From Chaenocephalus aceratus (taxonomy: Eukaryota; Chordata; Actinopteri; Perciformes; Channichthyidae): DNA of 64,000 bases. The notes below the pieces were generated by a model that did not search any database, was not told the origin of the DNA, and saw only the letters and a list, made by a program, of their open reading frames with translations. Positions 34,488 to 46,128 of the stretch are shown in pieces; the stretch's first letter is position 1, and each line of letters opens with the position of its first letter. The position numbers and the translations under genes are program-made. Location of the stretch: positions 1 to 64,000 of the forward strand of contig JAMFTG010000754.1 in NCBI GenBank assembly GCA_023974075.1, given 5' to 3'.

Positions 34488-37030
34488 CTGGAAGTACTCA
34501 GGTCTTGTTCTAGAGTAGAAGTACTCAGGTCTTGTTCTAGAGTAGAAGTACTCAGGTCTTGTTCTAGAGTAGAAGTACTCAGGTCTTGTTCTAGAGTAGA
34601 AGTACTCAGGTCTTGTTCTAGAGTAGAAGTACTCAGGTCTTGTTCTAGAGTAGAAGTACTCAGGTCTTGTTCTTGAGTAGAAGTAGAAGTACTCAGATCT
34701 TGTTCTTGAGTAGAAGTACTCAGATCTTGTTCTTGAGTAAAAGTAGAAGTACTCAGATCTTGTTCTTGAGTAAAAGTAGAAGTACTCAGATCTTGTTCTT
34801 GAGTAAAAGTAGAAGTACTCAGATCTTGTTCTTGAGTAGAAGTACTCAGATCTTGTTCTTGAGTAAAATAAGTACTCAGGTCTTGTTCTTGAGTAAAAGT
34901 AGAAGTACTCAGATCTTGTTCTTGAGTAGAAGTACTCAGATATTGTTCTTGAGTAAAAGTAGAAGTACTCAGATCTTGTTCTTGAGTAAAAGTAGAAGTA
35001 CTCAGATCTTGTTCTTGAGTAGAAGTACTCAGATCTTGTTCTTGAGTAAAATAAGTACTCAGGTCTTGTTCTTGAGTAAAAGTAGAAGTACTCAGATCTT
35101 GTTCTTGAGTAGAAGTACTCAGATATTGTTCTTGAGTAAAAGTAGAAGTACTCAGGTCTTGTTCTTGAGTAAAAGTAGAAGTACTCAGATCTTGTTCTTG
35201 AGTAGAAGTACTCAGATCTTGTTCTTGAGTAAAAGTAGAAGTACTCAGATCGTGTACTTGAGTAAAAGTAGAAGTACTCAGATCTTGTTCTTGAGTAAAA
35301 GTAGAAGTACTCAGATCTTGTACTTGAGTAAAAGTAGAAGTACTCAGATCTTGTTCTTGAGTAAAATAAGTACTCAGGTCTTGTTCTTGAGTAAAAGTAG
35401 AAGTACTCAGATCTTGTACTTAGTAAAAGTAGAAGTACTCAGATATTGTACTTTAGTCAAAGTAGAAGTACTCAGGTCTTGTTCTTGAGTAGAAGTAGAA
35501 GTACTCAGATCTTGTTCTTGAGTAAAAGTAGAAGTACTCAGATCGTGTTCTTGAGTAAAATAAGTACTCAGGTCTTGTTCTTGAGTAAAAGTAGAAGTAC
35601 TCAGATCTTGTTCTTGAGTAAAAGTAGAAGTACTCAGATCTTGTTGAGTAGAAGTACTCAGATCTTGTTCTTGAGTAGAAGTACTCAGATCTTGTTCTTG
35701 AGTAAAATAAGTACTCAGGTCTTGTTCTTGAGTAAAAGTAGAAGTACTCAGATCTTGTTCTTGAGTAGAAGTACTCAGATATTGTTCTTGAGTAAAAGTA
35801 GAAGTACTCAGATCTTGTTCTTGAGTAAAAGTAGAAGTACTCAGATCTTGTTCTTGAGTAGAAGTACTCAGATCTTGTCTTGAGTAAAATAAGTACTCAG
35901 GTCTTGTTCTTGAGTAAAAGTAGAAGTACTCAGATCTTGTTCTTGAGTAGAAGTACTCAGATATTGTTCTTGAGTAAAAGTAGAAGTACTCAGGTCTTGT
36001 TCTTGAGTAAAAGTAGAAGTACTCAGATCTTGTTCTTGAGTAGAAGTACTCAGATCTTGTTCTTGAGTAAAAGTAGAAGTACTCAGATCGTGTACTTGAG
36101 TAAAAGTAGAAGTACTCAGATCTTGTTCTTGAGTAAAAGTAGAAGTACTCAGATCTTGTACTTGAGTAAAAGTAGAAGTACTCAGATCTTGTTCTTGAGT
36201 AAAATAAGTACTCAGGTCTTGTTCTTGAGTAAAAGTAGAAGTACTCAGATCTTGTACTTAGTAAAAGTAGAAGTACTCAGATATTGTACTTTAGTCAAAG
36301 TAGAAGTACTCAGGTCTTGTTCTTGAGTAGAAGTAGAAGTACTCAGATCTTGTTCTTGAGTAAAAGTAGAAGTACTCAGATCGTGTTCTTGAGTAAAATA
36401 AGTACTCAGGTCTTGTTCTTGAGTAAAAGTAGAAGTACTCAGATCTTGTTCTTGAGTAAAAGTAGAAGTACTCAGATCTTGTTGAGTAGAAGTACTCAGA
36501 TCTTGTTCTTGAGTAAAAGTAGAAGTACTCAGATCTTGTTCTTGAGTAGAAGTACTCAGATCTTGTTCTTGAGTAAAATAAGTACTGAGGTCTTGTTCTT
36601 GAGTAAAATTAGAAGTACTCAGATCTTGTACTTGAGTAAAAGTAGAAGTACTCAGATCTTGTTCTTGAGTAAAATAAGTACTCAGGTATTGTACTTGAGT
36701 AAAAGTAGAAGTACTCAGGTCTTGTTCTTGAGTAGAAGTAGAAGTACTCAGATCTTGTTCTTGAGTAAAAGTAGAAGTACTCAGATCTTGTTCTTGAGTA
36801 AAAGTAGAAGTACTCAGGTCTTGTTCTTGAGTAGAAGTACTCAGATCTTGTTCTTGAGTAGAAGTACTCAGATCTTGTTCTTGAGTAAAATAAGTACTCA
36901 GGTCTTGTTCTTGAGTAAAAGTAGAAGTACTCAGATATTGTACTTGAGTAAAAATAGAAGTACTCAGATCTTGTACTTGAGTAAAAGTAGAAGTACTCAG
37001 ATCTTGAACTTGAGTAAAAGTAGAAGCACC
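34488..37030 (+). repeat. 2.5-kb minisatellite, 27/30/33-bp units
   Basis: The core is AGTACTCAGATCTTGTTCTTG, joined by AGTAGA (27 bp), AGTAAAATA (30 bp) or AGTAAAAGTAGA (33 bp). The first seven units are a separate 27-bp subfamily with TTCTAGAG. All unit lengths are multiples of three, so Ser-Thr-Gln-Ile-Leu frames stay open for hundreds of codons. Confidence 0.96.
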
Positions 37031-37208
37031 AGAGTGTAGGAATACTCTGTCACAGTAAAAGTATTCAAAATGTTCCTCAAGTGAAAGTAGAAAGTATTCT
37101 CATCTAAATATAGTGAAAGACAGTGAAAGTAGTCGTTGTGCAGATTGGTCCATTTCAGAATAATATATGATATGTTTTATAATGATTGATCATGAAAGTG
37201 TTCTCAGA

Positions 37209-37650
37209 GCTGGTGAAGGTGCAGCTAGTCTGAAGTACTTTGTAGACTGCAGGGTAGCCGGTGAAGGTGCAGCTAGTCTGAAGTACTTTGTAGACTGCAG
37301 GGTAGCTGGTGAAGGTGCAGCTAGTCTGAATGGCTTTGTAGACTGCAGGGTAGCTGGTGAAGGTGCAGCTAGTCTGAAGTACTTTGTAGACTGCAGGGTA
37401 GCTGGTGAAGGTGCAGCTAGTCTGAAGTACTTTGTAGACTGCAGGGTAGCTGGTGGAGGTGCAGCTAGTCTGAAGTACTTTGTAGACTGCAGGGTAGCTG
37501 GTGAAGGTGCAGCTAGTCTGAAGTACTTTGTAGACTGCAGGGTAGCTGGTGAAGGTGCAGCTAGTCTGAAGTACTTTGTAGACTGCAGGGTAGCTGGTGA
37601 AGGTGCAGCTAGTCTGAAGTACTTTGTAGACTGCAGGGTAGCTGGTGGAT
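37209..37650 (+). repeat. 48-bp minisatellite, nine full units
   Basis: Units start every 48 bp from 37209 to 37640, with GCTGGTGAAGGTGCAGCTAG at the head and TTTGTAGACTGCAGGGTA at the tail. Only a few substitutions occur (GCCGG in unit 2, AATGGC in unit 3, GTGGAGG in unit 6). Confidence 0.97.
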
Positions 37651-37705
37651 TCACTCCAGGTGGAACCAAAGTATTGAATATTCCACATTAAATCTGTCTC
37701 GTAAC

Positions 37706-38293
37706 TAAAGGTATTGAATGTCAGTCTTGTGTGTATATGTTCCCAGCGTCAGTTTGACCAAGTAGCCACGAAATGATCTATGGCATCGTGGGTCGTTATA
37801 ATCTATCGACATCCATCATTCTTTGTTTTCCGTTTCCATCTGCCGAGCTTAATACGTTGCCGTCCAAAATGTCGTGATGAATCTGTCCAGTTCAACCGAG
37901 CGCTGACCTTTCCTTTACACCTTCGAGGCCACTTCCACACAGATCTCAACCACTTCTTTCCTGTTTTCTGTCACACACTGGTTTGGGGTTTTATTACCGA
38001 GGCTGGATTTGAAATGTTTCAAAACTAACTTCTGGTCGGCAGCTTCACGGGGTTTGACCAACACATCAACGGGAGACAACACACGTTTATCACAATGTCA
38101 AACAGAAGAAGGGGACATGCATGTCTTAGAAGACACATACACTTACATGACTTGGTGTGTAGTTTCTATTCTATGTATTTCTATGTATCCTCAGTACAGT
38201 ATGCTGTTTTTAAACACACAATGTACTTTACAAGGCTGTACTGTATCTTATTATATGTTCTGTACAGGAGGATATATGAGTGTATCCAGATTC
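37706..38293. other. Unique sequence, nothing recognised
   Basis: No feature was recognised. Confidence 0.4.
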
Positions 38294-39300
38294 AACTCCG
38301 TTACCTCACTTAAGATGCTCTGAACGTCTGCTGTGCGACCTTGGAAGTATTCTTTTTGAAAGCATGAATAGTATGTTAAAGTCAGAAGCCACCTCGTTAT
38401 GTTTCAATACTGTATAGTACTCAGGTCTTGTACTTGAGTCAAAGTAGAAGTACTCAGATCTTGTACTTGAGTAAAAGTAAGTACTCAGATATTGTACTTG
38501 AGTAAAAGCAGAAGTACTCAGATCTTGTACTTGAGTAAAAGTAGAAGTACTCAGATCTTGTTCTTGAGTAAAAGTAGAAGTACTCAGATCTTGTTCTTGA
38601 GTCAAAGTAGAAGTACTCAGATCTTGTACTTGAGTAAAAGTAAGTACTCAGATATTGTACTTGAGTAAAAGCAGAAGTACTCAGATCTTGTACTTGAGTA
38701 AAAGTAGAAGTACTCAGATCTTGTTCTTGAGTAAAAGTAGAAGTACTCAGATCTTGTTCTTGAGTCAAAGTAGAAGTACTCAGATCTTGTACTTGAGTCA
38801 AAGTATAAGTACTCAGATCTTGTAGTAAAAGTATAAGTACTCAGATGTTGTAGTAAAAGTAGAAGTACTCAGATCTTGTAGTAAAAGTATAAGTACTCAG
38901 ATCTTGTACTTGAGTCAAAGTATAAGTACTCAGATCTTGTAGTAAAAGTATAAGTACTCAGATCTTGTAGTATAAGTACTCAGATCTTGTAGTAAAAGTA
39001 GAAGTACTCAGATCTTGTAGTAAAAGTATAAGTACTCAGATATTGTAGTAAAAGTAGAAGTACTCAGATCTTGTAGTAAAGTAGAAGTACTCAGATCTTG
39101 TAGTAAAAGTAGAAGTACTCAGATCTTGTAGTAAAAGTATAAGTACTCAGATGTTGTAATTGAGTCAAAGAACTCCCGTTACCTCTCTTAAGATGCTCTG
39201 AACGTCTGCTGTGCAGCCTTGGAAGTATTCCTTTAAAAAGCATGAATAGATTTAAAACACAGAAGCCTCCTCGTCATGTGTTAAATACTGTTATATACTA
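38294..39300 (+). repeat. 130-bp direct repeat flanking an array
   Basis: Segments 38294-38420 and 39171-39300 align from AACTCC(C)GTTACCTC through AAGATGCTCTGAACGTCTGC to the ATACTGT(T)ATA region, 877 bp apart. They bracket the array at 38421-39167, as expected from tandem duplication of a larger unit. Confidence 0.9.
38421..39167 (+). repeat. Minisatellite related to the 34.5-kb array, 33- and 28-bp units
   Basis: The first half uses AGTAGAAGTACTCAGATC plus TTGTACTTGAGTAAA. The second half uses a shortened form in which CTTGA is lost (TTGTAGTAAAAGTATAAG). Confidence 0.95.
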
Positions 39301-39795
39301 TATTCTGTAGTAATACGTTTCAGCTCGTGTTTTTCAAGAGCTTGAAACGAGGTGTGAACGCGGCCTTCTGTCGTACTTCAAATCGCATAAAGTGGAACAT
39401 CGGTTTTGATAAAGAACAGAGAATCATAATTGAAGTTTATAATTGATCGTATTTACATGAGAGGCCTCTTTGCTTTATATGACTGGATTACTTCCATCTG
39501 TTCATCCCTTTTCACTACATTTCCATTCATGAATAATGACGAGCAGAAACACACCGCTCTTCTGCCAACTACACTGCGGATTATGTTTGAAATCATAAAA
39601 GTGGCATTTTGTAAAACCAGGATAATACGGTGCTTAAAACCACTTGAGAAGAAAAGGCTTGGATCTATACAACCAACCAATGCAAAGTAACGGGCTGCAT
39701 TATCATAACACAAGAGCTGTTGGAGGATTGTGGATCTGCCAGCTTCATGTTAAGTAAATGAAGCTCCTGCATGAATACGTCCTCCGTCAAAGACA
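39301..39795. other. Unique sequence, nothing recognised
   Basis: No feature was recognised. Confidence 0.4.
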
Positions 39796-39992
39796 AACAT
39801 GTGACATATTCAAAACCTTCAAAAAACCTTCAAAAAACCTTCCAAAACCTTCACAAAAACTTCTAAAAACCTTCAAAAAACCTTCAAAAAACCTTCAAAA
39901 AACCTTCACAAACCTTCTAAAAACCTTCAAAAAACCTTCAAAAACCTTCAAAAAACCTCAAAAACTTTCAAAAACCTTCAAAAAACCTTCAA
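39796..39992. repeat. Short-period array (AAAACCTTCAA)
   Basis: About 17 copies of an A-rich 9-13 bp unit built on AAACCTTC. Confidence 0.92.
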
Positions 39993-40083
39993 TCTGGCTT
40001 TTAATGTTTGTTTTTGTATTATTTGACTTTAACTATATATTTATTGTTTTGTTTCCTTCCTTTTCTTTTCTCTTCACTATATC

Positions 40084-40150
40084 TGTAAAGCGTCTTTGAG
40101 CACCTGTAAAAGCGCTAACAAATTAAATCTATTATTATTATTATATTAAA
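40084..40150 (+). repeat. LINE/SINE-type 3' tail
   Basis: GTAAAGCGTCTTTGAGCACC, then AAAAGCGCTAACAAATTAAA and a (TTA)n tail, is the usual 3' end of several fish retroelements. Nothing upstream is recognisable, so it is a tiny fragment. Confidence 0.5.
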
Positions 40151-40333
40151 TCATAAAAAGCTGGATTTGAGAGCTTAAGAGAGTCTTTGAGTGAAGTGAC
40201 GCCTAGTTTTACAGACACTAAACGCTGCTGTTTTATGTTTGACTTTATGTTTTAGCAGCAAGTGGTTTAGTTTTATTTGTTTTGCATGTTTAGCTGTAAA
40301 AAAAATTAAAAATCAAACGAGCTGTTTCCAGTA

Positions 40334-40641
40334 TTAAAGGTGGGGTAGGTCATTTAGGAGAAACCAGCTCGAGTGCGCTAGAATTTGAAAATACACAGCC
40401 GGAAGAAATCTGCCACTTCCTCACAGAGCCCCTCCCCCAACACACGAACGTGGTCATGTGACAATGAGGGCACGAGATGATTGGTCGTGCTTTTCACAGT
40501 ACGACGGCTTCCACAGATGATATTTTTTAATGTATGTAATGCCAAAGCACTTCAGATATTCCTTGCTATCGGGATGTTAAGAGCATTCCATGGAATGTGT
40601 ATCTCGAGCCGGTTTCTCAAACATACCTACCCCACCTTTAA
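40334..40641. mobile_element. piggyBac-like MITE, complete, TTAA ends
   Basis: The left end TTAAAGGTGGGGTAGGT has an exact inverse at the right end ACCTACCCCACCTTTAA. The pairing continues inward: GAGAAACCAGCTCGAG against CTCGAGCCGGTTTCTC. TTAA at both sides fits piggyBac-type target use. It has no coding capacity. Confidence 0.85.
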
Positions 40642-41127
40642 TGCATGTTGCTTTGTTTTATTTTCCTTTATAAAAACCTGTTATAATATTCGAGCTATCT
40701 TGTTCATAATTGTAAAGATGCTAAGCTAACATAAGCTACATTTCTGTGTCATACATTTCAAATCTCGTTATAAAAGGAGAGGCTTGTTTGATTTCACTAA
40801 CACGGATTCTGCTGTGTCATCCTGAAATGTGTGGGTGACATGTTTGTTATTCACAGGGAGAGGGAGCAGAAACAAAAGACGCCTGAATCACTGCCTGAAC
40901 ATCAGCTAATGATTTCATGGGAATGAAAATGAACCAAAAGAGAAATGGGTTTTATTCAAACTCGCACAAAGAGGCGATGGTTCTCCCTGCAGATGATGTG
41001 ACTCACGAGGGCATTCAGAGGATAATATGTACTTCACGTCTGCATCATGGACATAAACGGGTGAAATAAACACGACATGAGAAGATTTTAAATTAGGGAG
41101 GAGGAGAAACCGATGTAGGAAGTCAGA
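40642..41127. other. Unique sequence, nothing recognised
   Basis: No feature was recognised. Confidence 0.4.
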
Positions 41128-41529
41128 TTATTGCCTGAATCCCTAAAAAATAACCTAAATACTGCGACTTCTGGACATGAATCATCACATGAGTCGAGTT
41201 ATATACTGAAAAGCACAAAAATATCACTAAGTTTTGTTTGTGTACAATAAATGTTAAAGGTCCCATGTCATGCTTTTCCGGTTCTGACCCGTCCCCTTGT
41301 GTTCTGAAGCTTCTGCATGTGAACGGTCTGCAGCCACAGACCCTCAAAGTGCACCCTGTAGCGAGTACAGCTCTAACACAGAGCAGACCCGTCTGCTGCC
41401 CCAGAACGCCTCGGTGGACATTTCTCTGTTTCCATTGTTTGCTTCCTGGGTTCTGTGACGTGCCCAAATGGACCAATCCGTGGAGCCGTTACGTTACGTC
41501 GGTTAAGGACCAATCCAATCCACAGACTT

Positions 41530-41583
<54 letters not shown>

Positions 41584-41828
41584 ACGCACACGCACACACA
41601 CACAATCTTTTCTCAGCTGCAGCTCCGCCGATTTCTCCTCCCTTCATAAATCATGCAGTATTTCTACGTATCACATACATTAAACTTCCTATTCTTCAAG
41701 TCATTGAGATTTGAGATAAACTAAATACTTTTTAGCATATTTTTATCCAAGTTTAGTACTTATAAATGTTACTTGTTCCGCCCTTAGGCTTACCTTAGTG
41801 TCCAGACATCATCAAATATAGCATCTAA
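41128..41828 (+). repeat. Local repeat, copy 1, interrupted by a MITE
   Basis: The left half (41128-41253: TTGCCTGAATC, TTCTGGACATGAAT, AAAAGCACAAAAATATCACT) and right half (about 41667-41828: GTCATTGAGATTTGAGATA, ACTTGTTCCGCCCTTAGGC) together match copy 2. The MITE at 41254-41666 lies between them. Confidence 0.8.
41254..41666. mobile_element. TTAA-end MITE containing a CA microsatellite
   Basis: It begins TTAAAGGTCCCATGTCATGC, a form shared by a fish MITE group. A (CA)n tract with CG interruptions occupies 41532-41604. The right end is diverged or lost; 41666 is set from where the host repeat resumes. Confidence 0.6.
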
Positions 41829-41842
41829 AAAATGTCCGACCC

Positions 41843-42150
41843 CTATTCTTGCCTGAATCGCAAAATAAATACCTAGAAATTGCAACTTTTGGACATGAAT
41901 CCATCACATAGGTTGAGTTATTTGTTGAAAAGCACACAAAAATATCACTTTAATTGTTATTTTGTGTCCAATAAATGTTCAAATGATTTACATTTAACAT
42001 ACATTTTACATCTAACGTCCTATATTGAGTTTTGAGTTATACGTTTTAGTATATTTAGTTTATTTGTGCAAGTTTAGTGCTTATAAATGTTACTTGTTCC
42101 GCCCTTAGGCTTCACCTTAGTGTCCATACATCAAATATATAATCTAAAAG
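41843..42150 (+). repeat. Local repeat, copy 2
   Basis: It runs from CTTGCCTGAATCGC through TTTTGGACATGAATCCATCA to ACTTGTTCCGCCCTTAGGCT, with no MITE inside. Confidence 0.85.
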
Positions 42151-43184
42151 TTTCACGTTCACCAAACTGTTCGCCGGTGCTGCTGCTTTCCCAACACGCT
42201 GCATAATGCCGTCACCTATAGCTAATCACTACACGCCGTCATTTGTCACGTCTTTGTACACACGGTCAATTGGCTGCACTTAGGGTTGTTGTAGTTAAAC
42301 CAAACAGAGCACTTCACAAAGCCCCGTCATTAATCCATCCATACAGCGAGCCCGTCTCCTGGTAATTACGTTTATATACGAGTGATTTGTTTTCCAAAGG
42401 AACGCGAGGATGAGAAATGTAAGGGCTGTCTGGATTATTTGTCCAGAGTGAAGGTGGGACTATTTGTTCTCTATGTTGTGCAGAAGTTATGGAGGTTATT
42501 GGATTAGAGAGTGGACGTACTGTAAATCCACTTTATTGGGTACACCGTCACCTATATCTATTAATAGTGTGTCCAACACTTGCGTGCGACATTTTAACTC
42601 GTTGAAATAATTAGAAATAGGAAAAAGTGGGATGAAAAGACATTATTAAACAGAAAAAAGTGGGATAAATACATTTAAACAGGTGAAAAGTAGGTGCTCG
42701 AAAGCAGGCACAGGTGTATTTCGAAAGCCCCATAATGTGATAATAAGGTTAAATCTACGACTATAGAAAATAAAGCAACCAAAGACAGCCTCTGTGTTTC
42801 CAAGCAGCTCAAAACACTAAAATCCTCCAGCAGAGTTACGAGTTTGAGACTTTATTCGGTCCCACGAGAGACACGTCTCATTTCCAATACTTCCCGAGGT
42901 TCATCGCTGCAGATTGGTGAAGTGTGCCACAAGCAAATGAAGATGTAAGATCCTGCGAAGTCCACTCCAAGTGCTGTTTGTGGCCAGCTGGTTCGCGAGA
43001 GTTGCCCAAAAACCTTCCCGAGCCAAACCCAAATGTCCTTGCCAGAGATCCACCCCGGAGCCAAAACACAATCTGAGGAGCGCGGCCACCACGCAGAATC
43101 TACACGGAGAATAATCAGGAATTATATCTGGGCGAATTGCATTTAAATCTGCTTATTTTAATACATTAAGTCTGTTTTGAGATT
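42151..43184. other. Mostly unique; trace of a dispersed repeat
   Basis: CCACTTTATTGGGTACACC at about 42526-42545 resembles the end of a common vertebrate repeat. Nothing else was recognised. Confidence 0.4.
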
Positions 43185-43420
43185 TGATACTTGAGATGTT
43201 TATTTGTGCAAGTTTAGTATTTATTAACGTTACTTATTTGCAGAAAAGCACACAAAACATTACAACGTGTACAATAAATGTTAAAATTGGCAAATAAATA
43301 AAAGCCTTCCAATTGTATTAATAAACCAGGCTGTATTTATATTTATCATATACATGTAACTTCATATTCGTAAAGTCATTGAGATTTGAGATACACTAAA
43401 TACTTTTTTAGCAAAGTCGT
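43185..43420 (+). repeat. Local repeat, copy 3 (rearranged)
   Basis: Parts of the copy 1/2 unit recur in altered order: TTTATTTGTGCAAGTTTAGT, GAAAAGCACACAAAA, GTACAATAAATGTTAAAA and GTCATTGAGATTTGAGATAC. Confidence 0.75.
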
Positions 43421-43689
43421 AGCAACTTAAAATCAGCTGCGGTCTTAGAGTAAAAGAGGAGTTAGGCAAATAGAAACACACCTCCACTAGAGGTGTCGTT
43501 CTGTTCTGTTACAGCTACTCTTATCGGGAAACATTCAAAGACAACCCACATGACAACATCACGTGAGGCCAGGTGTTACAAACTAAAACTCACCCCCTCA
43601 AAGAACAATGGGATACACAGATAACTCCTACATTCCTTCCACCCCCTCCTCTCTTCCTGTCGTGTCATAAAACCCCCTTGCAACGACAT

Positions 43690-44403
43690 TACCGTTACTG
43701 TAACGCAACTACCTTTTGCGGTAACTAATAGCGTTACTAGTTACCTATTCCCATTCGGTAACGCCGTTATAGTTACTGTGATTTAAATGGGTGCGTTGCC
43801 GCGTTACATTGTGTGATGGAACTGAACCGAATCTCCCCGCGGATGTAGCTCACAGGCGAACACAGCGATGTCCTCTCACAGCACCATGGAGGAGAACGTG
43901 ACCAGAGAGGAGTGGTGATTGGTTAACGCGGGGTAACGTTTCAGGGTAAGCCAATCAGAGACAGAGTTGGGCGGGTCTTGCCTTATGGGGAAAATACACG
44001 GACACACAAACACATGCTAACCATGATGCTCACACACACACACCACACACACACCACACACACACACACACACACACGCACGCACACACATACACACGCA
44101 CCACACACACACACACACACACACACACGGGGATATTACGGTCAGATGTAACTGAGAGCAGACAGGAAGCAGCCATGCTAATCTCCTGAAGCACCTGACT
44201 AATGTAGCTACATGTGGGGAGTTGGCTGTTCTCATACGGTGCCACAGAACAACACAAACACTTGTATTTGTGTTGTTATTATTTTTAAAGTAAAGTAACT
44301 TGTTACTTTTATAATTTAGTAACTTACAGTAACTAGTTACTTTTTGAGAGCAGTAACTATAACTATAACTAGTTACTTTTTAAAAGTAACTTGCCCAACA
44401 CTG
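43690..44403. mobile_element. hAT-type MITE (CAGTGTTG family), copy 2, 5' truncated
   Basis: It is nearly identical to 7412-8192, including ACTACCTTTTGCGGTAACTA, the CA microsatellite zone (44031-44128) and the 3' end CAACACTG. About 30 bp of the 5' end and an internal block after the CA tract are missing compared with copy 1. Confidence 0.92.
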
Positions 44404-44717
44404 ATCACACACATTCAAAGGTCACTCCCAGGAACTAATCAGTTAGCAATGTTAATACATTTGACCACACAACACCATTTCCCAGGATACAGCCGTTACA
44501 TTTAATTAGGATTACCTACTGTATTAAGCTGTAATACCGTTACTGCCATAACATACATTTCTATTCATTATTTGAATTAATTTCTGCCTGTTTTTCGACA
44601 CTTCAACTCATTGCGTCTGTACAGTAGAAGCAGCTCTTCCTAATTAAAGCATGACGAATTCAATCCAGATCTTATTCAAAGTCTCCTTTGGGCTTAAACC
44701 TCGGGATGTCGAGCCTC
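44404..44717. other. Unique sequence, nothing recognised
   Basis: No feature was recognised. Confidence 0.4.
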
Positions 44718-44720
44718 TAA

Positions 44721-44993
44721 CGGCCCGTCCACACGGCAGCGTTGTGTTGCTTCAACGGAGACGCTTCCCATTCACTTTGGGGTGACGTCACGCTTTGCCG
44801 AACTGCATTGTGGTTCCGTCGCGTCGCTTCGAAAGTAGAGAAAAGTTCAACTTCTCAAGCGTCGACGGAAGCGCCAGCCAATCAAATCATATGCCAGTAC
44901 AAGCGCTAGCCAATCAAACCGCGTGCTTGTGTGTCCGGGGCGGGAGATGAATGCGATTGGTTGTTGGACGCACGCTGCCGTGTGGACGCACCG
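44721..44993. mobile_element. PIF/Harbinger-type MITE with TAA TSD
   Basis: The ends CGGCCCGTCCACACGGCAGCG and inverted CGGTGCGTCCACACGGCAGCG flank 273 bp. TAA is present on both sides (44718-44720 and 44994-44996), the 3-bp TWA duplication of this superfamily. A related, larger element lies at 56521-57159. Confidence 0.88.
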
Positions 44994-44996
44994 TAA

Positions 44997-46120
44997 GAGT
45001 TGTGAAGAATCAGCTTGCCGAGACTTTTTCAACAACATGTTGTTTGTTGGTTTGTTTTGCAAGTCTTACTGGGAGCAATTATTACCCATAATTCCATGTT
45101 TTCTTTCCCACAGGTCTGTCAAAATCTCATTTATTTTTTAATGGGACTTGGAAGTTATGACCGTGTTGTTTGGCTTATCACTTGGTACACACACTTGTGC
45201 CCTTTCTAAAAAAAAAAGGTAATGAAAAAATTATAATGAAATTGCCTCCATATTTTTCTTCCTGCTACTCATTTATTTAAATATTCATGTTGGGCATTTT
45301 GTCAATAAACATGGTACAAATGGAGGCCTTAAGGTGAGCCGAAATGTTATCCAATTTATTTTTTAACGTATAATAATAATGATGATTTCCTAGGGTTCAT
45401 TTTCAAACAATAAAACAAGAGAGGAGAAATGAGAATGGCCTCAGGTAATCTTTTAAATACATGCTAACGAGCACATAACGTCTCCTTCTCCGACCCGGTT
45501 GTTATCGCTATCTGTTCTTTGCCAAAACTGAGCCTTTAAACCACAATAACAACATGTATAAGATAGGTACAGTACAACACTATAGGAATACATCTATCTG
45601 TACCTAAATGAAAGTATGGAGGGAGAGGTCTCAGCTCTTAGAAAACCTCAAGCCCAATATGGTCTGCTTTTTCAACTGATACTTGAAGAGAAATATTTCT
45701 GCCTCCACAGAAAGCTCAGAGGTCACAGTCAGCTCTCATCGTTTGGCTCAGGGACGTTACAGCCGAGCGTATATGAGTTCATGCAGAAGCCCGAGGCTTC
45801 TCAAAAAAGTAGTCATGTCAACACAGAAGATGCAACGGTTTAAAAGAGCTGAGAGCAACACTGGGAGAAACTGGTTTCAACATAGTTTATCGAAAACACG
45901 GATTGCCGTGATATGTGGACAGATGTTCATCGTCCTGAATGTTTCTACTGATACTCAAAAACAATGGTTGAATCACCATTTACTGATGTATTACTCATAA
46001 GGTAAATGTTAAATATACGTCCGCCAACCAGTCAAGATGCAATTGTGTGAATATTTAGTGTCTGAATTCTTGAGTTACTTGTTTCGTGATCTTGACTACC
46101 AAAGTCTAGAAAGTGTCCAA
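44997..46120. other. Unique sequence, nothing recognised
   Basis: Open frames at 45616-46000 have no recognisable domain. Confidence 0.45.
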
Positions 46121-46128
46121 GTGGACGT

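Larger units (their letters stand above)
34483..37705 (+). mobile_element. Non-autonomous element with two expanded segments
   Basis: After the first array (to about 37030) the sequence reads GTGTAGGAATACTCTGTCAC and later TTTCAGAATAATATATGATA. This order is known to me from a very abundant fish repeat, where a GCTGGTGAAGGTGCAGCTAG segment follows. Here that segment is itself a 48-bp tandem array, ending in GGATTCACTCCAGGTGGAAC. The whole is therefore one element in which two segments expanded. The superfamily is not established from the sequence. Confidence 0.7.

Noticed and set aside
34667..37039. Four long plus-strand frames rich in Ser-Thr-Gln-Ile-Leu
   Set aside because: They follow the 27/30/33-bp minisatellite, whose unit lengths are all multiples of three; there is no non-repeat coding sequence and the family is dispersed and non-coding elsewhere in the window.
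37155..37691. Three overlapping frames of 159-177 codons
   Set aside because: They come from the 48-bp array and are open on both strands for the same reason.
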